DNA from: Betaproteobacteria bacterium RIFCSPLOWO2_12_FULL_68_20
Lineage (GTDB): Bacteria > Pseudomonadota > Gammaproteobacteria > Burkholderiales > SG8-39
Reading direction: 5' to 3'
NCBI GenBank assembly: GCA_001770655.1
Contig: MERQ01000064.1
Location: forward strand, 1-55,756
Length of the DNA: 55,756 bases
A program made the position numbers and the translations under genes. How positions within the stretch are numbered: the stretch's first letter is position 1; each line of letters opens with the position of its first letter. Shown piece after piece: positions 49,142 to 55,756 of the stretch. A model generated the notes under the pieces. The model worked only from the letters and a program-made list of their open reading frames with translations. It was not told the DNA's origin and did not search any database.

Positions 49142-51421
49142 TCATGGCGTATTCGAGGGGACCAGCACCTCGCGGTTGCCGTTCGGCTGCATCGGCGAGA
49201 CCACGCCCGCGCGCTCCATGTCCTCGATCAGGCGCGCGGCGCGGTTGTAGCCGATCCTCAGGTGCCGCTGCACCAGCGAGATCGACGGCCGGCGCGTGCG
49301 AACGACGATGTCGTAAGCCTGGTCGTAGAGCGGATCCTTCTCGCCCGATGGCGCGCCTTCGCCGCCCGCGGCGGCCTCGTCGGTGCCCGGCTCGAGCACG
49401 TCCTCGATGTACTCGGGCGCGGCGAGGCTCTTCAGATGCTCGACCACCTTGTGCACCTCGTGGTCGGCGACGAACGCGCCGTGCACGCGCTGCGGCAGCC
49501 CGCTGCCCGGCGGCAGGTAGAGCATGTCGCCCGCGCCGAGCAGCGCCTCCGCCCCCGACTGGTCGAGGATGGTGCGCGAGTCCACCTTGGAGGACACCTG
49601 GAAGGCGATGCGCGCGGGGATGTTCGCCTTGATGAGCCCGGTGATCACGTCCACCGACGGGCGCTGCGTCGCGAGCACCAGGTGGATCCCCGCGGCGCGC
49701 GCCTTCTGGGCGAGCCGCGCGACCAGCTCCTCCAGCCTCTTGCCGACCACCATCATCAGGTCGGCGAGCTCGTCGATCACCACCACGATGTAGGGCAGGT
49801 GCTGGAGCGGCTGCGGCTCTCCGGTTTGCAGGGTGAGCGGGCCCTCGATCGCGCGGCCGTGCTTCCCGGCCTCGGCGACCTTGTGGTTGAAGCCTGAGAG
49901 GTTGCGCACCGCGAGCCAGTTCATCAGCTTGTAGCGACGGTCCATCTCGGCGACGCACCAGCCGAGCGCGTTCGCCGCCTGCTTCATGTCGGTGACGACC
50001 GGCGCGAGCAGGTGCGGGATGCCCTGGTAGACCGAGAGCTCGAGCATCTTCGGGTCGACCAGGATCAGCCGCACGTGCCGCGGCTCGGACTTGTAGAGCA
50101 GCGACAGGATCATCGCGTTGATGGCCACCGATTTGCCCGATCCGGTGGTGCCGGCGACGAGCAGGTGCGGCATCTTCCCGAGATCCGCGACCACCGGGTT
50201 CCCGGCGATGTCCTTGCCGAGCGCGAGCGCGAGCGACGAGTGCAGGGATGCATAGACCTCGGAGCCGAGGATCTCCGTCAGGCGCACCGTCTGGCGGTGC
50301 GGATTCGGGATCTCCAGGCCCATGCACGACTTGCCGGGAATGGTCTCGACCACGCGGATCGACACCACCGAGAGAGCGCGCGCCAGGTCCTTCACCAGGT
50401 TCACGACCTGGCTGCCCTTGACCCCCACCGCCGGCTCGACCTCGTAGCGCGTGATCACCGGCCCCGGGTAGGCCGCGAGCACCTTCACCGATACGCCGAA
50501 ATCCGAGAGCTTCTTCTCGATCAGGCGCGAGGTGAACTCGAGCGTCTCGTCCGTCACCCCCTCCTCGTCGCCGCGCCTCGCCTCGTCGAGCAGCTTGAGC
50601 GGGGGGAGCGGCGTGTCGGGCAGGTCGTCGAACAGCGGCGCCTGCTTCTCCCTGTGGGCGCGCTCGGATTTCCTGATTTCGAGCAGCGGCGGCTCGATGC
50701 GCAGCGGCGCGTGCTCCTCCCCCTCGCGCCTTTTCTCGGCCTCGACCACGAACTCGCGCTCCTCGCGCGCGATCTCCCCGATCTTACGGTCGCGCCGCCG
50801 CTCGAGGGTGCGCGCGGCAAGCCCGTACGCCCCCTCGAGCAGCAGCCCGACGAGCTCCGAGGCGGCCACCCAAGAGATGCCCGTGAACAGGCTCAGGCCG
50901 ATCGCGACGAGCGTCAGCAGCGCGAGCGTCGCGCCGGTGGCGCCGAGCGCCGATCCCGCAAGTCCGCTGACCACGTCTCCCAAGAGGCCTCCCGGCACCA
51001 GCGGCAGCTCGACCCTGAGGCTGTGCAGCCGCAGCGCCTCGAGCGAGGCGCTGGAAACGATCAGCAGCGCGAACCCGGCCAGCGCGGCGGCGAGCGGCCG
51101 CGCTTCGATGAGCGAGCTGCCGTCGAGCCGCCGGTAGCCCCAGATCACGATGTAGACGCACAGCGCGATCCACCAGTACGCGGACACGCCGAAGAGGTAC
51201 AGGAGCAGGTCGGCGACCCAGGCGCCGGCCACGCCGCCGGCGTTGCGCACGAGCGCATCGGTGGCGTCATGCGACCAGCCGGGGTCGGACTTCTGGAACG
51301 TCGCGAGGACGATCAGCAGGTAGGCCGCCAGGGCGACCAGGACCAGCCATTTTGCTTCGCGCAGGAGACCCGCGAGCTTTGCGGGAAGGGGTGCGCCGGT
51401 GGATTTTTCTGCTGCGCCCAT
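49142..51421 (-). CDS. ftsK: DNA translocase FtsK
   Basis: 759 aa. Pumps chromosome ends across the division septum toward dif. Four N-terminal helices ([32 protein letters not shown] and others), a short charged linker, then the motor: [20 protein letters not shown], Walker [16 protein letters not shown], Walker [13 protein letters not shown], and the gamma winged helix ([34 protein letters not shown]). ATG 51421 chosen; a TTG at 51463 lies inside the upstream terminator. Confidence 0.95.
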   Translation of the reverse strand: MGAAEKSTGAPLPAKLAGLLREAKWLVLVALAAYLLIVLATFQKSDPGWSHDATDALVRNAGGVAGAWVADLLLYLFGVSAYWWIALCVYIVIWGYRRLDGSSLIEARPLAAALAGFALLIVSSASLEALRLHSLRVELPLVPGGLLGDVVSGLAGSALGATGATLALLTLVAIGLSLFTGISWVAASELVGLLLEGAYGLAARTLERRRDRKIGEIAREEREFVVEAEKRREGEEHAPLRIEPPLLEIRKSERAHREKQAPLFDDLPDTPLPPLKLLDEARRGDEEGVTDETLEFTSRLIEKKLSDFGVSVKVLAAYPGPVITRYEVEPAVGVKGSQVVNLVKDLARALSVVSIRVVETIPGKSCMGLEIPNPHRQTVRLTEILGSEVYASLHSSLALALGKDIAGNPVVADLGKMPHLLVAGTTGSGKSVAINAMILSLLYKSEPRHVRLILVDPKMLELSVYQGIPHLLAPVVTDMKQAANALGWCVAEMDRRYKLMNWLAVRNLSGFNHKVAEAGKHGRAIEGPLTLQTGEPQPLQHLPYIVVVIDELADLMMVVGKRLEELVARLAQKARAAGIHLVLATQRPSVDVITGLIKANIPARIAFQVSSKVDSRTILDQSGAEALLGAGDMLYLPPGSGLPQRVHGAFVADHEVHKVVEHLKSLAAPEYIEDVLEPGTDEAAAGGEGAPSGEKDPLYDQAYDIVVRTRRPSISLVQRHLRIGYNRAARLIEDMERAGVVSPMQPNGNREVLVPSNTP

Positions 51422-51444
51422 CTCGGCCGGTCGGCGAATGGGAG

Positions 51445-51450
51445 ATTCTA
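51445..51450 (-). promoter_or_regulatory. Possible ftsK -10
   Basis: TAGAAT on the minus strand, 23 nt before the ftsK ATG and directly after the terminator of the upstream unit. A -35 is not obvious. Confidence 0.35.
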
Positions 51451-51454
51451 CAGC

Positions 51455-51484
51455 AGAAAACAAAAACCCCCGCCGCAGCGGGGG
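51455..51484 (-). terminator. Rho-independent terminator after the FecR-domain gene
   Basis: Minus strand: CCCCCGC, loop TGCG, GCGGGGG (7-bp stem, 51467-51484) followed by TTTTTGTTTTC. It separates the FecR-domain gene from ftsK. Confidence 0.9.
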
Positions 51485-51510
51485 CTCGGAACATCTCGAT
51501 CAGCGCGTCG

Positions 51511-52224
51511 TTATCGCGTGATCACGCACTCGAGGCTGCGTCCGGTGTTCACCGTGCTGCCCGCCATCACCGACTGGATGAAGGTGGCGGGCGGCGTGAA
51601 CTGCAGCCCCGGGTCGGTGGAGAGGAACAGCGGCCGCTGGTTGGGCGCGATGAGGCCGAACTGGCCGGCCGCGAGGCCGAGCTCGCCGAGGCCGTTGCGC
51701 ACCGCCACCTCGCCGTCCGCGACGCCGACGTACACCGCCGGCTCGAGTATCGCGCAGTCGCCGGTGCGGTTGTTCACGCAGTCGTCCGCCGCGAAGGTCG
51801 TGCCGCGGATGCCGATCGTGGCCGTCGCCGTGGTGACCTGGTACTTGTCCTTGCTGCGCTTGCCGACGATGCCGGTCACCGCGCGCAGGCCGCCTTTCAC
51901 CAGGTTGTAGAGGAACGAGTCCTCCTGCGGCCTGCCTTCGGTGAACCTGAAGTCGTCGATCTTGACGGCGGTATTGGGCTTGAGCGTGAGCTGCGCGCCG
52001 TCCTCGAACTTGATCTGCGCGTAACTGTCGCGCTCCGTGTTGAGCGTATCGCCGTTCTCGATGGCGGATTTCTGCGACAGGATCCTGATCGAGCCGTCTG
52101 CCTTCTTGACCGACAGCGTTCCGGAAAGCTGGGTCACCGTGCCGGTCGCCGCCAGCGCGCCCGCCGAGCAGACGGCGAATATCGCGGCGATCGAGAAACC
52201 GAGGATGCTTCGTGTGGTGCTCAT
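51511..52224 (-). CDS. Periplasmic FecR-domain protein
   Basis: 237 aa. Signal peptide up to GALAA (residues 1-26), then a FecR domain: VTQLSGTLSVKKADGSIRIL, NGDTLNTERDSYAQIKFEDG, TLKPNTAVKIDDFRF, and TATATIGIRGTTFAADDC. Unlike sigma-regulating FecR proteins it has no transmembrane anchor and no neighbouring ECF sigma factor. Proximity to the large repetitive surface protein suggests a cell-surface role (inference). GGAAGGAG precedes ATG 52224; a longer frame to 52308 is rejected. Confidence 0.85.
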   Translation of the reverse strand: MSTTRSILGFSIAAIFAVCSAGALAATGTVTQLSGTLSVKKADGSIRILSQKSAIENGDTLNTERDSYAQIKFEDGAQLTLKPNTAVKIDDFRFTEGRPQEDSFLYNLVKGGLRAVTGIVGKRSKDKYQVTTATATIGIRGTTFAADDCVNNRTGDCAILEPAVYVGVADGEVAVRNGLGELGLAAGQFGLIAPNQRPLFLSTDPGLQFTPPATFIQSVMAGSTVNTGRSLECVITR

Positions 52225-52350
52225 GCTCCGCTCCTTCCCCTTGCAGGGGGATGCCCGCCTGCATGCTAGTCGCCGCCGCCCGACAACCTGAGGAACTATT
52301 TCACGCAAAAGGACTTTTACAAATGCCGGACGTGACGGATTGCCCCCGCC

Positions 52351-53028
52351 CTACTCGGGCAGCATGATGGTGTCGCGCACGATGATGGTCTGGCCGCGCA
52401 CCTCGATGTAGCCGCCCATCTGCAGGTCCTTCATCACGCGGCTCACCATCTCGCGCGAGGCGCCGATCATCTTGGCGATGTCCTGCTTGGGCAGGCGCTT
52501 GGTGACCACCTTCTGCCCGTCCACGTTCTCGGCCATGTCGATCAGCAGCCGCGCCACGCGCCCGTACACGTCGAGGAGCGCCAAGCTGCCGATCTTGCGG
52601 TCGGCCTCGCGCAGGCGCTTGACCAGCCCGCGCATCACCGCCATCGCCATCTCGAAGTTCTGCTCGAGGCACCTCTTGAAGTCGCGTTTCGCGATCGCGA
52701 GCAGCTCGCAGGGCTCGATCGTCACCACGCTCGCAGAGCGCGGGCTGTCGTCGATCAGCCCCATCTCGCCGAAGAATTCCCCCGGGGCGAGGATGCTGAG
52801 AATCACTTCCTTTCCATCCGCGTCGCCCATCATGACCTTGAGGCGGCCCGAGAGCACGATGTAAAGCGAGTCGGTGGGGTCGCCCGCTCCCATCACCGTC
52901 GTCGAGCGCGGCACGCTCTTTCGGCCCACCACGGTCGTGAGCATGCGCAACTGGTCTTCCGGAAAGCTGGAAAAGAGCGGAATCGCCTTCAGCACCGCCG
53001 TCGACACGGTCGCGGCCATTGCGGGCAT
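52351..53028 (-). CDS. Crp/Fnr-family transcriptional regulator
   Basis: 225 aa. Cyclic-nucleotide-binding fold (LKAIPLFSSFPEDQLRMLTT, DSLYIVLSGRLKVMMGDADG, ILAPGEFFGEMGLIDDSPRS with the phosphate-binding-type loop), then a helix-turn-helix (KQDIAKMIGASREMVSRVMK). It lacks the N-terminal cysteine set of Fnr, so it is not an iron-sulfur oxygen sensor. cAMP-type binding is possible but the effector is unknown. ATG 53028 has GGGGAGG 5 nt upstream. TAACAT (53066-53071) is a possible -10. Confidence 0.9.
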   Translation of the reverse strand: MPAMAATVSTAVLKAIPLFSSFPEDQLRMLTTVVGRKSVPRSTTVMGAGDPTDSLYIVLSGRLKVMMGDADGKEVILSILAPGEFFGEMGLIDDSPRSASVVTIEPCELLAIAKRDFKRCLEQNFEMAMAVMRGLVKRLREADRKIGSLALLDVYGRVARLLIDMAENVDGQKVVTKRLPKQDIAKMIGASREMVSRVMKDLQMGGYIEVRGQTIIVRDTIMLPE

Positions 53029-53111
53029 GAACCTCCCCGTTTTCCCCAAGGTGGGTGGCCGGACTATGTTAGCAGAACCGCCGCCGGGCCGGCCCGCGCC
53101 GCTCGCAGGGA

Positions 53112-55756
53112 TCACTGGCAGGCCGCCGCGCCCAGCTCCTCACCGGTGATACCTCTACGGATGCGCGCGGCGCGAGTTTCCTCGTTCGCCGCGAAGATGA
53201 CGTACGCAAGCAGCGATTCGTTGAACGCCGAAAGGCCGGTCTGCACCACGCCGTCCCCGAGGCTGGAATCGATCTGCTTCGCAAAGCCGCCGCCCGAGAA
53301 GGTCACCGTAATCGGGAACACCTCGGGGAACGCGTTGCCGCCGAGCGGCGCGTTGTTCGCGTCGTAGAAGCCCGAGCCCGTCCCCCCGATCATGAAGAAG
53401 GACCCGTTGAGTGTCGTCCCGCCGGGGGCCGTGTAGGGCCGCGATGCGCCGAAGACGTTGATCTTGATCTCGTCTCCCGCGTCGATGCGCGCAGCCGTGA
53501 GCGAGCCGCTCGGGCCGGGCCCGCCCTGGAGCACGATCGCGCCGTCCACGTCTATGGTGAGCAGGCTCGGATCGAGCCGCGCCATCGCGCGCGCGTTGAG
53601 CGGGCTGCCCCCGCTCACCGACGCCGTGCCGCCCTTGAGGATCAGCGAGCCGTCGTTGTGCGTGGTGACCTTCTTGCTGGTTTCGGCGAGGATCACCGCC
53701 GTCGCGTCGGCGAGCGCGTTGGTGGACTGGAGCGTCGCGCTGCCGCCTTCGAGCAGGATCGTGCCGTCGGTATCGAGCATGAGGTTCTTGGATTGCAGCG
53801 CCCCGAGCGAAGTGACCGTGAGCGTGTTCGAGCCGCTGTTGTTGGCGGTCACGCTGCCGCCCCGGATGATCAGGCTGTACTCGCCGCCGAACGGTTCCGC
53901 GGCGACCCCCGCTGGAACGTTCGGGTCGCTGCGCAGGTACACGTTCATGCCCCCTCCGGACTTGATCGTGGCGTTCGCCTGGCGCAGCTCGCGCAGCGGG
54001 TCGTTCGGGTCGGCAGACGAGTAGCCGATCGAGTTCGTGCCCGCCTGGACGACGAGCTGCGTGGGGTTGTTCGAGCCGCCGGCCTGGCCGATGTTCACGG
54101 TGCCGCCGGTGATCCGCGCACCGCTCGCCGAGTTGGCGGTCGCCGTCCCGGCCTGGACGGTGATGATGCCGCTGTTGAGCAGGTTGATCGTCCCGCCCGC
54201 GGTCAGCTCCTGCCCGTTCAGGCTCATCGGCGCGTACGGCTGCGCGGTCGTCAGGTCGCCCCCGAGGAGCGAGAAGTTCTTCCCGGTGATCGTGACGCTG
54301 CCGCCCGTGCGCACGGCGTAGTTGCCCTGCATCGTCACGCTGCCGGTCGGCGAACCCGCGAGGTTCTGGAACGGCGTATTGATCGTCTGCCCGGCCGCCA
54401 GGCCCAGGTCCTGCGTGTTCATGTACAGCGAGTTCTCGAGCGTGACGTTGCCGACCGCGGTGAGGTTCAGGAAGTTGTTGAACTTCTGAGCCGGCGTACC
54501 GATCGTGAAGCTTGTCGGCGCGTAATAGACGTTGCCTCCCGCGATGAAATTGAGCGAGTTCGACGGGTTGTCGGTGATCTTGAACAGGTTCTGCGCCAGG
54601 TCGATCGTGATGTTGCCCGCGGCCTCGATGGTGATGCTCTGCGCCGCGAACGGGTTGGCGGTCAGCGTGTAGCTCCCGGCCGAGAACGTGTAGAAGTTGT
54701 TCAGCGTGCCGACGCCGCTCAAATCGATTCCGCCCATGTTCCTGTAGTTGATGCTGCCGTTGGCGAAGCCGGTATTCGAGTCGTTGCCGATCTTGGGCGA
54801 CAGCAGCGCCGAAGGCGGGCATCCGCCGGGCAGGGCCAGGCAGGTGAACGCCCTGAGTGAGGTCGCGTCGTTCTGCGTGTTCTGCAGGTCGATGTTGGCG
54901 CCCGGGGAATTCACTGTCACGACCGTCAGCGACCCGGCGCGCAATGCGCCTGCGCCCGCCATCGCTTGCGTCATGGCCCCCGTGGATACCAGCGTGAGCG
55001 AGCCCGTGCCGGCGTCCACCGCGTACGGCGCGCCGGCGCCGCCGGAGAGGTTGGTCGCGCCGACGTTGTAGATGCGGATGCTGCCGTTCGACGTCGTCCG
55101 CGCCGATAGGTCAGTTACCTGCGTCACCAGCGCCTGGTCGGAGCTCGAGGTGGCGCCAATGCCGTTGGCTGCGACGGCGACGAGGGCGTTTGCGACGACG
55201 TTCGGCGTCGGCGCGCCGGCGATGTAGGCAGCAGTGTCCGCAGCGTCGCCTTCGATATTGCCAGCGGAAGTCAGCGTTACTGTGTCGCCGACCGCAGTAA
55301 CTACGCCGCTGAGCGACATATTCCCGCTCGTAGTGGTGGACAGTGTGACGTTCCTGCCCACGCCGCCAGCGGCGACAGTTCCTGGCACTGTTAAGTCCCC
55401 ACCGGTGGCATTGAGCGTGATCGCCCCATCCACCGTGGTCGCACTGGTCCCCACCAACCCACCCGCCGTGTCACTGATGTCGATCGCCGCGTTCGCCCCA
55501 GTGGTCGAAGCGCTCGTCAGCGTCGTGAGATCCACCTCCAGCGTCGCCGCATTGCCCACACCCGCCGGACCCGTCAGCGTCGCCGTCGCCGCCGTAATGT
55601 CCGCACCCACATCGCCCGCACCAGCCTCGTTGATCGCACCAGCGGCCGTGAGCGTCACGTCATCGCCCGCCGCCGTCACGTTGTCCACCAGGATGTCGCC
55701 CGTCGTGGTCGTCGTCGCAACGATGTTGCGCGCACCCCCCGCGGTCACCGTCGTCA
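53112..55756 (-). CDS. Large repetitive surface/filamentous-hemagglutinin-like protein, N-terminus outside the window
   Basis: At least 881 codons, open to the window edge. Gly/Ala/Thr/Asn-rich with alternating hydrophobic short strands (GSVTITGKNFSLLGGDLTTA, GTINLLNSGIITVQAGTATA), the pattern of right-handed beta-helix adhesins. The upstream part repeats about every 125 residues (TAGGARNIVATTTTTGDI and AAGGVGRNVTLSTTTSGN). The C-terminus (YVIFAANEETRAARIRRGIT, ending GAAACQ) has no clear membrane anchor or autotransporter barrel, so secretion may need a partner not visible here. Base composition is less GC-rich than neighbouring genes. Function is not proven. Confidence 0.8.
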   Translation of the reverse strand, partial: TTVTAGGARNIVATTTTTGDILVDNVTAAGDDVTLTAAGAINEAGAGDVGADITAATATLTGPAGVGNAATLEVDLTTLTSASTTGANAAIDISDTAGGLVGTSATTVDGAITLNATGGDLTVPGTVAAGGVGRNVTLSTTTSGNMSLSGVVTAVGDTVTLTSAGNIEGDAADTAAYIAGAPTPNVVANALVAVAANGIGATSSSDQALVTQVTDLSARTTSNGSIRIYNVGATNLSGGAGAPYAVDAGTGSLTLVSTGAMTQAMAGAGALRAGSLTVVTVNSPGANIDLQNTQNDATSLRAFTCLALPGGCPPSALLSPKIGNDSNTGFANGSINYRNMGGIDLSGVGTLNNFYTFSAGSYTLTANPFAAQSITIEAAGNITIDLAQNLFKITDNPSNSLNFIAGGNVYYAPTSFTIGTPAQKFNNFLNLTAVGNVTLENSLYMNTQDLGLAAGQTINTPFQNLAGSPTGSVTMQGNYAVRTGGSVTITGKNFSLLGGDLTTAQPYAPMSLNGQELTAGGTINLLNSGIITVQAGTATANSASGARITGGTVNIGQAGGSNNPTQLVVQAGTNSIGYSSADPNDPLRELRQANATIKSGGGMNVYLRSDPNVPAGVAAEPFGGEYSLIIRGGSVTANNSGSNTLTVTSLGALQSKNLMLDTDGTILLEGGSATLQSTNALADATAVILAETSKKVTTHNDGSLILKGGTASVSGGSPLNARAMARLDPSLLTIDVDGAIVLQGGPGPSGSLTAARIDAGDEIKINVFGASRPYTAPGGTTLNGSFFMIGGTGSGFYDANNAPLGGNAFPEVFPITVTFSGGGFAKQIDSSLGDGVVQTGLSAFNESLLAYVIFAANEETRAARIRRGITGEELGAAACQ
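55247..55756 (-). repeat. Internal repeats of the surface protein
   Basis: Two related units about 375 bp apart (around 55620-55748 and 55247-55373) encode similar strands: GGARN...GDDVTLTAAGAI and GGVGRN...GDTVTLTSAGNI. More copies probably lie beyond the window. Confidence 0.65.

Noticed and set aside
51421-51463. TTG 51463 as ftsK start
   Set aside because: It lies in the T-tract of the terminator and would precede the likely ftsK -10.
53029-53115. N-terminal extension of the Crp/Fnr gene
   Set aside because: The added part is Gly/Pro-rich without family similarity and would overlap the preceding gene; ATG 53028 has a good Shine-Dalgarno.

Overview
The window is about 70% GC and almost completely filled with genes. 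No gap between genes exceeds about 200 bp. Gene content points to a betaproteobacterium, probably Burkholderiales-like: Lol lipoprotein export genes, BamD, a class I polyhydroxyalkanoate (PHA) locus with PhaR, an rpfE-recJ pair close to prfB-lysS, an RF2 gene with the +1 recoding site, and ftsK-lolA-rarA-serS. No rRNA, phage, insertion sequence or CRISPR array was seen. This assignment is inference from gene families; no search was possible.

Layout. 1-9412: relA (3' end outside the window), a drug/metabolite-type exporter, an mtfA-like peptidase, a receiver/metallo-beta-lactamase fusion, pncA, then a minus-strand run of dodecin, a small unknown protein, an alpha/beta hydrolase and the amino-acid transporter genes aapJ-aapQ-aapM without an ATPase gene. 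9459-17219: comEC, a DUF2062 protein, a Na+/H+ antiporter, lolCD, a HugZ-like flavoprotein, an OsmC protein and a small lipoprotein. 17222-26029 (plus strand): a LysE exporter with a damaged 5' end, a DnaQ/GIY-YIG nuclease, rpfE-like, recJ, an exported methyltransferase-like protein, a cyclophilin-like protein, a stand-alone KTSC protein, prfB and lysS. 26026-28083: two EamA transporters and a DUF427 protein. 28085-35639 (minus strand): phaC-phaA-phaB-phaB-phaR-thiolase-benE; benE is interrupted by an in-frame TAG. 35762-40205: yfiH, rluD, bamD and a DinG/YoaA helicase. 40202-44977: a small secretin-like protein and a ferric-iron ABC transporter split over three transcription units with Fur-like sites. 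44974-51421: tonB, tRNA-Ser(CGA), serS, rarA, lolA, ftsK. 51511-55756: a FecR-domain protein, a Crp/Fnr regulator and the C-terminal part of a large repetitive surface protein that runs off the window.

The strongest non-routine signals are: (1) a CheY-like receiver fused to a metallo-beta-lactamase hydrolase; (2) -10-like hexamers 5-10 nt before the start codon of many operon-leading genes that lack a Shine-Dalgarno sequence, suggesting common leaderless transcription; (3) a dinG-family gene that appears to start at CTG, with a perfect Shine-Dalgarno and a 4-bp overlap; (4) a 5-bp tandem duplication that throws the LysE start out of frame; (5) an amber codon inside benE; (6) three convergent gene pairs whose TAG stops lie on the same CTAG; (7) a class I methyltransferase with a signal peptide; (8) a stand-alone KTSC domain two genes upstream of lysS. 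I did not find a system that I can call clearly undescribed.
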